Source of the DNA: an uncultured Christensenella sp.
GTDB taxonomy: Bacteria > Bacillota > Clostridia > Christensenellales > Pumilibacteraceae
DNA length: 64,000 nt
Direction: 5' to 3'
NCBI GenBank assembly: GCA_910579205.1
Contig: CAJTTD010000004.1
Span: forward strand, 62,001-126,000
Part shown: piece after piece, positions 6,906 through 25,813 of the stretch
Layout: every line of letters starts with the position of its first letter
Position numbering within the stretch: the stretch's first letter is position 1
Position numbers and translations under genes: made by a program
Notes under the pieces: model-generated
What the model was told of the DNA's origin: nothing
Seen by the model: the letters and a program-made list of their open reading frames with translations, nothing else
Databases searched by the model: none

Positions 6906-9116
6906 ATGAAGTATATTAACAAAGAATACGGATTCGCATTCCGCCCGCCGTTTTTCGATAAGTTTTACGAGGAGTCGGACAAGGGTCCCCAAATAAGCGA
7001 CGACAACTATCCGCAAAAATATATTTCGGGCGTAGGCTACGACTACGGAGCTATAAACGGCGCGATGCTTGTAGGCAAACACGGGTCCATGTGGGGCATA
7101 CGCGTGTTGTACTATGCGGGAAATAAATGGCTCGATAACGACGATTTCGTAGGACATATGGGCAGCGGCAGTGCAAACACCGCCGACGGCAGCTTTGCGC
7201 ATTTTACGTCCGGTCCGCTTTCAGTAAGATGGGTCAAACAAAACGACCGCACAATGATATTGCAAGTCGCGTCGCGGCGTAAGCTGCGCGTGCGCATAAT
7301 ATTTTATCCGTGCTACGATTGCCCTGGCGAATTATCTATAGAAGGATCGGCGGTGAGCGGACGAAGCCCGTACATGGCGGTAGTTCCGGGAACGGTGGGG
7401 CTAACGGACAGCAATGCGGTATACCGCGGCAGATATCTTGTCATAGACGAAGAAAAACGCGAGTATTTTCGCGCGATCTCGTATATGCCGCCGTCCGATT
7501 CCGCCAACGGCGCGTTTAACGAAGCGATAATGGAATTCGTTATAAACCGCCGTCAACCGAGCGTGTATGTTTGCGCATGTGTAGGCGATAGGGATATTCT
7601 CGACGCGGAAATGCCGCGGTTCGACAGAGTAAAGAGCATGATCGAAACGAGCGAGCTGCGCTACGGCGTAAACAAGACTATGGGGTCGGGCGAGCTCGGT
7701 GCGCACGTTGAGCGCATGTTCAATGCGGTATTGTGGTCTCGCGTGTACTATCCGTACCTACTTACCGAAATATATTCGCCCAAACGCACAGTGCTCGATA
7801 ATAATTTCGATCTGGATGGCACGGAAGAAAACTGCTCGGCGATACTCGGATGTTATACGGGCGCGGAAAAAGCCAATCAACAGCTCAAGTATACGCTTGA
7901 AGATAAGATCATGGCGGTTTTTGCCGTGTGGCATAATTACATGCACATGGCGGACAGAAACGGTCTGATAGTACAGTTCCGCAAGCTTGCGAGAATGTAT
8001 CCGCCCATAGCCACGGCGGTCGTGTCCGAAAGCAACAAAAACGAGATAGCTTACCGCTGGAACGACTCGCCGTTGAAAGAGAAATACAATCCCGCGCCCA
8101 TGTTCAGTCTCGATCTGTCGTCGCTCAAACTGTTGGCTTTCGATGTTTTGGAGCGTATCGCATCGCTGTTCGATCTGCCCGAACGCGAACGCTATTCCAA
8201 AGCCAAGTCCGACATGAAAGGCGTTATAAACGATATGTTTTGGTGCGAGAGCGAAGGGCTTTATATAAACAGATACGTAACGGGTCAGTGGGCTAACTCC
8301 GTTGGCGCGACGTCGTTTTATCCCTTGATCGCGGGAGCGGTAGATACGCCCGAAAAACTTTCGTATATAGTAAACAACTTGACGGACGTTAAGAGATTTT
8401 GGGGCAATTACGTCATACCCACGCTGTCTGCCGACAATAGAGAATTCGGCAAGCCGTCCAAGCCCGATAACAACGGCAAGCGCAAGCCTCCGTATCTCGA
8501 ATACCGCGGCAGTATAGTTCCGTACGTAAACTTTATAGTGTATCACGGTTTAAAACGCTACGGGCTCGACGAGATAGCGGGGCTATTTGCGCAAAAGTCG
8601 TGCGCGCTGTGGGCGGAAAACGCATCGGATAACGTGGAAAACTACTCGGTATACTTGCCCAAGGGCAAGCGCGTGCGCGCGGACGAGTATCTTTCGGCTA
8701 ACGGCAATATGCTTGCGCTCATAGGCTTGCAAGAGCTGATAGACGTGGAGTATTTCCGTCCGGACCTTAAAGACGCTCTCGCGTTCGGTACATTTTTGGC
8801 GGGAACTAACAGCGTTAGCAATCTGAAATTGCTCGACCGTGTTTACAGCGTGGAAGTCTCCGACGAAAGCACGGTGCTTATCATGGACGATATTAAAATG
8901 TTCAAGGGCGACGGCGGTAAGTTTGTCGTTCGCAATTTTACGCTCGACGGCGACGGCGGCGGGGAGTTCATGATAGACGCAAAACAGAATATCAGTATAA
9001 ACTTGAATATACCATCGCTTAGCAAAAAGACGGTCAAATACTTTTTTATAGTCCCGCCGGGCAAATCTACGGTCAAGGTTTCTGGCGGCATGGTGAATAT
9101 ATCTAAAATAGAATGA
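6906..9116 (+). CDS. GH63/MGH1-like glycoside hydrolase
   Basis: A 736-residue protein with a beta-rich N-terminal part (to about 260) and an (alpha/alpha)6-barrel-like C-terminal part. Segments such as LDLSSLKLLAFDVLERIASL, NDMFWCESEGLYINR, VGATSFYPLIAG and the EYRGSIVPYVNFIVYHGLKRYG region match the order seen in GH63 and mannosylglycerate-hydrolase-like enzymes. The usual WRGP..P motif is altered to YRGS..P, so substrate choice may differ. It has no signal peptide and is presumably cytoplasmic. It probably shares a transcript with the RNase E/G gene and ends at the hairpin at 9221-9252. The substrate is unknown. Confidence 0.65.
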   Translation: MKYINKEYGFAFRPPFFDKFYEESDKGPQISDDNYPQKYISGVGYDYGAINGAMLVGKHGSMWGIRVLYYAGNKWLDNDDFVGHMGSGSANTADGSFAHFTSGPLSVRWVKQNDRTMILQVASRRKLRVRIIFYPCYDCPGELSIEGSAVSGRSPYMAVVPGTVGLTDSNAVYRGRYLVIDEEKREYFRAISYMPPSDSANGAFNEAIMEFVINRRQPSVYVCACVGDRDILDAEMPRFDRVKSMIETSELRYGVNKTMGSGELGAHVERMFNAVLWSRVYYPYLLTEIYSPKRTVLDNNFDLDGTEENCSAILGCYTGAEKANQQLKYTLEDKIMAVFAVWHNYMHMADRNGLIVQFRKLARMYPPIATAVVSESNKNEIAYRWNDSPLKEKYNPAPMFSLDLSSLKLLAFDVLERIASLFDLPERERYSKAKSDMKGVINDMFWCESEGLYINRYVTGQWANSVGATSFYPLIAGAVDTPEKLSYIVNNLTDVKRFWGNYVIPTLSADNREFGKPSKPDNNGKRKPPYLEYRGSIVPYVNFIVYHGLKRYGLDEIAGLFAQKSCALWAENASDNVENYSVYLPKGKRVRADEYLSANGNMLALIGLQELIDVEYFRPDLKDALAFGTFLAGTNSVSNLKLLDRVYSVEVSDESTVLIMDDIKMFKGDGGKFVVRNFTLDGDGGGEFMIDAKQNISINLNIPSLSKKTVKYFFIVPPGKSTVKVSGGMVNISKIE

Positions 9117-9220
9117 TAGTACAAGTAAATGTTGTGTTTTTTGGATCGCGTGTATATTTTTCGAGTTATTGCCGATAATAACAGTACAAAGCGATCTTAT
9201 GCGCTTTGACTCATATATTC

Positions 9221-9252
9221 GTCCGATTGTTTGTCAGTCGGACTTTTTTTTG
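9221..9252 (+). terminator. Rho-independent terminator after the glycosidase
   Basis: GTCCGA (9221-9226) pairs with TCGGAC (9238-9243), followed at once by eight T residues. This is a textbook intrinsic terminator about 105 bases after the stop codon. Confidence 0.8.
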
Positions 9253-9355
9253 TGTATCATTTGGGCAATTCGTCTACGATATAACAAAAGATCCCTTGTG
9301 ATAAAGAGATCTTCAGTCATATTGACATTTACGCGAAGCGCGCGACCGCGCGCAA

Positions 9356-10972
9356 TTATAATTCGGATCGATTTTTGTCGTGCATGCTCTCAAGCTCTTT
9401 TTTCGCTTGCTCGTAATTTTCCGTTAGTTCCGCAGATGCTTGAGCCGATCTTTCTTTGAGTTCTTTCAGTTTTTGTTTTTCGTTGACATCCATGTACTCT
9501 TCCGATCCTTCGAGTTCTTTTATCTGTTTGTTTATCTCATAGATTTTATCGGTCTTGACTTGGTAGTCCGACTCGATCTGATTTTTTGCTATGGTATGAT
9601 CGAGATCGGATAGGAAAGAGCTAATGCTATCGAGCTGTTCGGCATATACTGCTTCATCGTGCGCAAGACCGAGCGCGATCAAATCGTCATGACCGATGTT
9701 TTGCGGAATACCGAGACGGTCTGCCGACACTCTGCCGCTCGATGACGATGACGAAGACGAAGATGTAAGAAAAGACAAAAGCAATGAAATGAATATTATC
9801 AGCAAAAAGCACATAATGTAGAACACTGTGCTCATTATCAAAGTGAAGTAGAACATGAACGCGCCAAACCCACTGAATAACGGAAAACCATGCAGTTTGC
9901 AAAAGTATTTGTAGCCGTTGAGCAGTCTTCGCCAAAACGACATCATTATCAAGCAAACAACGCTTAAAACTGTAAGAACTCCGATAACATACGGCATCAT
10001 GTCTACCATAAAGCCTATCAAATGAGCGAAATAAGCGTACCAGCAAAGCGCGGTGGCGGCTATCAATATCAATGCTGCCGTTATATATCCTATGCGTCGT
10101 TTAGCCAAAGCGTAGTTGGCTGCCCATATCAATTGGGCTTCGCCATTCGGAATATCTCTCAAAGCGACCCAATCTGTAACCGATGTTACTTTTACCGACA
10201 TACCGTTGTCTTTGAGATCTTTAAGACTTATAAACTTTGTTTTGTTTTTTTCTTTGACGTCGCTGTCTGTGCACGCCACTTTTAAAGACGTTCCATTGTT
10301 CCAGTATTTGCCCTTTGCGATGGAATCCCACTGTGCTTTTGTTCCGTCGAACGCTACGGACTTTACGCCGGATAGCTTAAACGCATATTCTTTTATTGTC
10401 GTGATAGTGCTCGGTAGCGAAATATTGCGCAGACTGTCGCATTCTTCAAAAAGGCTTGCCGTTATTACTTTTATATTTTTCGGTATGTTTATCGAAGTAA
10501 AGCTCGAGCAAAAAGCAAATACGTTTGGACCTAATTCGGTTACACTTTCGGGTATGAGAATAGACGGTAGGGCGGTGCAATTTTGAAACGCTCCGCCGCC
10601 TATCTCTTTTAAACTTTCTGGAAGTTTCACGCTGCGCAAAGCGGTGCAGCCCCAAAACGTTCCCGGTTGAAGTTCGGTCAAACCGTTAGGCAATGTTATT
10701 TCGGACAGCTCGTCGCATTCGGCAAACGCTCTGAACCCTATGGAAATAACGCTGTCGGCAATGTTTATGCTTTTAAGAAAAGTGCAATTTTCAAAAGCAT
10801 TATCGCCAATGACCTTAACTCCGTTCGGTATTACAACGCTTGCGATATCGCTGTCTTCAAACGCCGATTCGCCGATCTCGGTAACGCTATCGGGAATCGT
10901 AATATTATTGTCGCTACCGAAATAAGCTGTTAATATGCCGTCCTGTATCTCGAAATCTTCTATCATACACAT
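9356..10972 (-). CDS. BspA-type leucine-rich-repeat membrane protein
   Basis: A 538-residue protein. Residues about 15-235 hold some eight LRR_5 units (pattern AF..C..L..I.IP..V..I). A linker leads to three or four hydrophobic helices (about 280-400), a run of nine serines, and a charged coiled coil (about 430-538). There is no signal peptide, so unlike secreted BspA proteins the repeats are probably cytoplasmic. The start is the ATG at 10972 because AGGAG lies just upstream; an upstream in-frame ATG at 11029 would overlap the promoter. The gene is divergent from a tiny XRE regulator, and its promoter spacer is a perfect dyad. Function unknown; a scaffold or sensor is possible. Confidence 0.75.
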   Translation of the reverse strand: MCMIEDFEIQDGILTAYFGSDNNITIPDSVTEIGESAFEDSDIASVVIPNGVKVIGDNAFENCTFLKSINIADSVISIGFRAFAECDELSEITLPNGLTELQPGTFWGCTALRSVKLPESLKEIGGGAFQNCTALPSILIPESVTELGPNVFAFCSSFTSINIPKNIKVITASLFEECDSLRNISLPSTITTIKEYAFKLSGVKSVAFDGTKAQWDSIAKGKYWNNGTSLKVACTDSDVKEKNKTKFISLKDLKDNGMSVKVTSVTDWVALRDIPNGEAQLIWAANYALAKRRIGYITAALILIAATALCWYAYFAHLIGFMVDMMPYVIGVLTVLSVVCLIMMSFWRRLLNGYKYFCKLHGFPLFSGFGAFMFYFTLIMSTVFYIMCFLLIIFISLLLSFLTSSSSSSSSSGRVSADRLGIPQNIGHDDLIALGLAHDEAVYAEQLDSISSFLSDLDHTIAKNQIESDYQVKTDKIYEINKQIKELEGSEEYMDVNEKQKLKELKERSAQASAELTENYEQAKKELESMHDKNRSEL

Positions 10973-10996
10973 AATTTCTCCTATGTTGTTTTCAAT

Positions 10997-11025
10997 AGTA
11001 TATACCCCGAAATGGGGTATGTCAA
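10997..11025 (-). promoter_or_regulatory. LRR-gene promoter with embedded operator dyad
   Basis: On the minus strand, TTGACA (11025-11020) and TATACT (11002-10997) are spaced by exactly 17 bp. The whole spacer (11003-11019) is the inverted repeat TACCCC-N5-GGGGTA. A repressor bound there would block RNA polymerase directly. The adjacent XRE gene is the obvious candidate regulator. Confidence 0.75.
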
Positions 11026-11046
11026 GCAATTTACCACGCTTTGGAG

Positions 11047-11052
11047 TATGAT
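11047..11052 (+). promoter_or_regulatory. -10 element of the XRE gene, predicted leaderless
   Basis: TATGAT ends 7 nt before the ATG at 11059, so transcription should start on the start codon. I find no good -35 at 17 bp; activation or a weak basal promoter is possible. The LRR operator dyad lies 27 bp upstream. Confidence 0.4.
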
Positions 11053-11058
11053 ATCGGT

Positions 11059-11262
11059 ATGAGTAGGTTTTCCGTGCGTCTAAAAGAACTTAGGGCAGAG
11101 GCGGGTTTGCGTCAATGTGAATTGGCGCAAAGCTTGAATGTTGATCAGCGTACCGTAAGCAATTGGGAAAAGGGCGTGCGCGAGCCGAATATAGATACCA
11201 TTATAAAAATAGCCAAGTATTTCGAGACGTCTACAGACTATTTGCTCGGGGTCATAGACTGA
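11059..11262 (+). CDS. Small XRE-family transcriptional regulator
   Basis: A 67-residue protein that is almost entirely one HTH_3 domain: RLKELRAEAGLRQCELAQ, then the recognition helix around QRTVSNWEKG, ending at STDYLLG. It has no sensor or dimerisation domain. It most likely binds the TACCCC-N5-GGGGTA dyad next door and represses the divergent LRR gene, and perhaps itself. The ATG at 11059 is preferred over an in-frame TTG at 11041, because known family members begin here and it lies 7 nt after a -10-like hexamer. No Shine-Dalgarno is present. Confidence 0.85.
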   Translation: MSRFSVRLKELRAEAGLRQCELAQSLNVDQRTVSNWEKGVREPNIDTIIKIAKYFETSTDYLLGVID

Positions 11263-11293
11263 TAGCAAATAAAGCAACTGAGTTTTTATACAT

Positions 11294-11332
11294 ACAAAAA
11301 TACCGCCGCAAAGTTAGCGACGGTATTTTTTG
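11294..11332. terminator. Bidirectional terminator between the XRE gene and groEL
   Basis: An A-run, ATACCG.CGC, a 7-nt loop, GCG.CGGTAT and a T-run form a hairpin that can terminate transcripts from both strands. It lies between convergent genes. Confidence 0.75.
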
Positions 11333-11367
11333 ATCTGTTTCATAAGCGTTTCGAGTGATTTTACGGT

Positions 11368-12996
11368 TTAGTACATGCCGCCCATGTCTCCGCCTTGAGG
11401 CGCAGCCGCTGCGGGGGGAGTGGGTATATCGCATACCGCGGACTCGGTGGTGAGAAGCGTAGACGCGATGGACGCGGCGTTCTGTATTGCCGAGCGCGTA
11501 ACCTTTGTCGGGTCGATGATGCCTTTTTTAACGACGTCGCAGTACGTATCTTTGAACGCGTCATAACCGTAATTGGCTTTTTTGGCGGTCAATACGTTGT
11601 TGACTACGACAGCGCCGTCAACGCCGGCATTTACGGCTATCTGTTTGAGCGGTTCTTCGAGCGCTTTTCTTATGATAGCTGCGCCCGTCTTTTCGTCGCC
11701 CTCGAGCGAAGCTACAAGCTCTTCGACTGCGGGGATGGCGGAAAGGAGAGCCACGCCGCCGCCGGGAACGATGCCTTCTTCGACAGCCGCGCGGGTAGCC
11801 GCAAGCGCGTCCTCGATGCGGAGCTTTTTCTCTTTCATTTCGACTTCCGTCGCTGCGCCTACGTTTATTACCGCAACACCGCCCGCGAGTTTAGCCAAAC
11901 GTTCTTGCAGTTTTTCGCGGTCGTAATCGGAAGTGGTGTTTTCTATCTGTGCGCGTATGGATTTGATGCGCGCGTCGAGATCCGACTTATTGCCTTTACC
12001 CTCGACAATAGTGGTATTTTCTTTATCTACCTTAACGGTTTTCGCTCTGCCGAGCATGGATATCTCGGCATCCTTAAGTTCGATGCCCGTTTCGTTGGAT
12101 ATGAGCGTACCGCCCGTAAGCGTAGCTATATCGCGGAGCATTTCTTTGCGGCGGTCGCCGAATCCGGGCGCTTTGACCGCAACGCAGTTGAATGTGCCGC
12201 GCAGCTTGTTTACAACTAGAGTTGCAAGCGGTTCGGACTCTATATCGTCGGCTATTATCAAAAGCTTAAGACCTTGCGACACGATCTTTTCGAGCAGAGG
12301 CAGTATCTCTTGTATATTGGATATCTTGTTGTCGGTGATCAGTATAACGGGATTGTCGAGAACGGCTTCCATTTTTTCCGTGTCGGTGCACATATAGGGG
12401 GAAGCGTAGCCGCGGTCGAACTGCATACCCTCTGTAAGGGTGAGGTGAGTGGTCATGGTTTTGGATTCTTCAACGGTTATAACGCCGTCTTTGCCTACCT
12501 TGTCCATCGCCTCGCTTATAAGCTTGCCGATCGTCTCGTCCGATGCCGAAATGGACGCCACTTGATTGATGGAAGTGGTGCTGTCTACGGTCTTGCTTAT
12601 GGACTTAAGATAATTAACGGTAGCTTCGGTGGCTTTTTCTATGCCTTTGCGCACGACCATGGGGTTAGCGCCCGCGGCAACGTTTTTAAGCCCTTCGCGG
12701 ATAATGGCTTGGGCGAGCAAGCAAGCCGTGGTCGTTCCGTCTCCCGCAACATCGTTAGTTTTGGTGGAAACTTCCTTGACTATCTGTGCGCCCATATTTT
12801 CGAACGGGTCTTCGAGTTCGATTTCTTTGGCTATGGTAACGCCGTCGTTGGTGATGAGCGGCGCGCCGTATTTTTTATCGAGAACAACGTTTCTGCCCTT
12901 GGGACCGAGCGTTATCTTAACGGTATCGGCAAGGGTATTTACGCCTTTTTCCAGCGCTTTTCTGGCTTCGTCGCCGGTTTTGATCTGTTTTGCCAT
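11368..12996 (-). CDS. groEL: Chaperonin GroEL
   Basis: A 542-residue 60-kDa chaperonin that folds proteins inside a double ring capped by GroES in the cytoplasm. The N-terminus (AKQIKTGDEARKALEKGVN), the ATP-binding GDGTTT segment and the catalytic Asp region GIVPGGGVAL are clear. The tail ends in GGDMGGMY, a version of the usual GGM repeat. The ATG follows a GGAGGTT Shine-Dalgarno, 15 bases after groES, so the two form one operon read from the promoter upstream of groES. Confidence 0.98.
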   Translation of the reverse strand: MAKQIKTGDEARKALEKGVNTLADTVKITLGPKGRNVVLDKKYGAPLITNDGVTIAKEIELEDPFENMGAQIVKEVSTKTNDVAGDGTTTACLLAQAIIREGLKNVAAGANPMVVRKGIEKATEATVNYLKSISKTVDSTTSINQVASISASDETIGKLISEAMDKVGKDGVITVEESKTMTTHLTLTEGMQFDRGYASPYMCTDTEKMEAVLDNPVILITDNKISNIQEILPLLEKIVSQGLKLLIIADDIESEPLATLVVNKLRGTFNCVAVKAPGFGDRRKEMLRDIATLTGGTLISNETGIELKDAEISMLGRAKTVKVDKENTTIVEGKGNKSDLDARIKSIRAQIENTTSDYDREKLQERLAKLAGGVAVINVGAATEVEMKEKKLRIEDALAATRAAVEEGIVPGGGVALLSAIPAVEELVASLEGDEKTGAAIIRKALEEPLKQIAVNAGVDGAVVVNNVLTAKKANYGYDAFKDTYCDVVKKGIIDPTKVTRSAIQNAASIASTLLTTESAVCDIPTPPAAAAPQGGDMGGMY

Positions 12997-13011
12997 GATT
13001 TAACCTCCAAA

Positions 13012-13299
13012 CTAATCTTCCACCACAGCGAGAACATCGCTTTGGCGCATAACGGTAAATGTTTTATTGTCTACTTTAAATTCGCTGCCAGCATATTTAG
13101 AGTAGAGGACTTTATCGCCGACCTTAACTACCATGGAGACGTCTTTACCGTCTACAAGTCCGCCGGGACCGACCGCCGTAACGCGCGCGATCTGCGGCTT
13201 TTCTTGATCCTTGGCTAAAAGAACGATACCGCTCTTCGTCTTTTCTTCGGTTTCCAAAGGTTCGATAACAATGCGGTCAAATAACGGTTTAATATTCAT
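13012..13299 (-). CDS. groES: Co-chaperonin GroES
   Basis: A 95-residue GroES with the family N-terminus (NIKPLFDRIVIEPLE), a mobile loop (KTKSGIVL), and the VGDKVLYSKYAG motif. It caps GroEL rings. A strong AGGAGGTG Shine-Dalgarno precedes the ATG. The upstream region has a sigma-A promoter but I cannot find the CIRCE inverted repeat (TTAGCACTC-N9-GAGTGCTAA) that regulates this operon through HrcA in most Firmicutes. Confidence 0.98.
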   Translation of the reverse strand: MNIKPLFDRIVIEPLETEEKTKSGIVLLAKDQEKPQIARVTAVGPGGLVDGKDVSMVVKVGDKVLYSKYAGSEFKVDNKTFTVMRQSDVLAVVED

Positions 13300-13331
13300 T
13301 TGTCCACCTCCTTTTTTTATGACCGATATAT

Positions 13332-13360
13332 ATAGTATCCGTTCCTTATAAAAAAGTCAA
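13332..13360 (-). promoter_or_regulatory. groESL promoter
   Basis: On the minus strand TTGACT (13360-13355), 17 bp, and TACTAT (13337-13332). No CIRCE element and no convincing CtsR heptad repeat surround it. Confidence 0.65.
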
Positions 13361-13467
13361 GGAAAATCGACCTTGTACAAAACGTATTTTATTAAAATAT
13401 CCTGTGATCGAAAGTCGTGTCGCGGGCTAATATGTATACCAATGTTGCCAAAACGCATAAAAAAGTA

Positions 13468-13496
13468 TTGACAAAATATGAACAATGTGTTAACAT
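13468..13496 (+). promoter_or_regulatory. Promoter of the giant surface-protein gene
   Basis: A perfect TTGACA (13468-13473), 17-bp spacer and TAACAT (13491-13496). Start near 13503, leaving a leader of about 68 nt before the ATG at 13571, which has a GAGG Shine-Dalgarno. Confidence 0.7.
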
Positions 13497-13570
13497 TTAT
13501 CTGTATATGCATATATTTGTGAACAAATTGTGAACAAATGGAAGGAAAACGACATATACGAGGTAACTGT

Positions 13571-25099
<11,529 letters not shown>

Positions 25100-25114
25100 T
25101 ATAATAATCGGGTA

Positions 25115-25148
25115 CAAACGCCTGCGTGTGAACGCGGGCGTTTGTTTT
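25115..25148 (+). terminator. Terminator after the giant gene
   Basis: AAACGCC.GCGT, a GTGA loop, ACGC.GGCGTTT and a T-rich tail (GTTTTG) form a strong GC hairpin 15 bases after the stop codon. Confidence 0.8.
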
Positions 25149-25228
25149 GCCTATGACCGATTGGCGGACAAAAAATTAATAATTGAGAAAACCGCATTAA
25201 AAAGGTTGTGTTTTGCCGTTAAGTGTTG

Positions 25229-25347
25229 TATAATACAAATGGATTTGCTTCCTTGCAAGGGCAAATCCATGCCGCATCGCAACTAACGTCTATTGTTCGC
25301 GTTTGGCGAATAAAGTTGCGACAGCAACACAAAAACAAAGTTTTTGT
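25229..25347 (+). ncRNA. Candidate structured small RNA, copy A
   Basis: A perfect TATAAT (25229-25234, with a weak TTGTGT -35 at 17 bp) predicts a transcript starting near 25241. Stem-loop 1 has a 10-bp stem (25239-25248 with 25261-25270) and the loop TTCCTTGCAAGG. Stem-loop 2 pairs TCGCAACT (25277-25284) with AGTTGCGA (25314-25321) around a nested TTCGC/GCGAA hairpin. Stem-loop 3 (ACAAAAAC/GTTTTTGT, 25329-25347) could be an AU-rich terminator. No plausible protein is encoded. It matches no RNA family I recognise. Copy B follows directly with the same 5' loop. Confidence 0.5.
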
Positions 25348-25361
25348 AAGTCGTTTAATGT

Positions 25362-25520
25362 TATAATACAAGCAAATTAGCTTGCTTGCAAGGGCAAATT
25401 TGCACTGTACTGGAACGTAATTGCGTGTGTTTACGAAAGAAAACACGGACGGCGGCATCCGAAAGGCAAAGGCTTGACTATTACGCGAGCTTTCGAATAA
25501 ATAATTTTAATTGGTTTTTT
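25362..25520 (+). ncRNA. Candidate structured small RNA, copy B
   Basis: A perfect TATAAT (25362-25367) lies the same distance before stem-loop 1 as in copy A. Stem-loop 1 pairs GCAAATT (25372-25378) with AATTTGC (25397-25403); its loop TTGCTTGCAAGG differs from copy A at one base, while the stem sequence differs but still pairs. Further hairpins are GTGTTT/AAACAC (25427-25446), GGA/TCC near 25447-25460 and CGAAAG/CTTTCG (25460-25495). A T6 run ends at 25520, but the 3' end is unclear. No good -35 is visible. The shared loop is self-complementary (CTTGCAAG). Confidence 0.42.
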
Positions 25521-25813
25521 CTCGGTAATACCGAATTTATATATCTATGTCGGCGCGATAATGCGCGGAATGTATTTTGTCGCGGTTTATCGCAATAATT
25601 TTAAATGCGGGCGATCGAAATCTTATAATGAGTAATTGTCTTGCGTTTGCGGTCCATTTTTAATGTTGATCGGACAAGCGGCATGGAACATGGTATATTG
25701 CGGAACTGATTCCGAATAGTCGATGTATTTATATTCGTATTTGCACGGCGCGCCGTGCGCATAAGAATTTATATAAAACAAAATAAATGTAATTTATAAT
25801 GGAGGATATATCC
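25521..25813 (+). other. Non-coding stretch upstream of rnjA
   Basis: No credible gene. It holds a small hairpin (TCGGT/ACCGA, 25522-25534), a lone TATAAT at 25623-25628 with no good -35, a perfect 16-bp palindrome GCACGGCGCGCCGTGC (25743-25758), and a TATAAT at 25795-25800 just before the rnjA Shine-Dalgarno. The palindrome could be an operator or a hairpin in the rnjA leader. The rnjA promoter cannot be fixed by eye. Confidence 0.4.

Noticed and set aside
25441..25495. A GEMM-type cyclic-di-GMP riboswitch suggested by CGAAAGGCAAAGGC
   Set aside because: The order of the conserved elements and the tetraloop receptor do not match the GEMM consensus, and no gene follows at a suitable distance.
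25386..25598. Small open frame of 70 codons in the region after the giant gene
   Set aside because: It runs through the stem-loops of candidate RNA copy B, has no Shine-Dalgarno and no protein-like composition.
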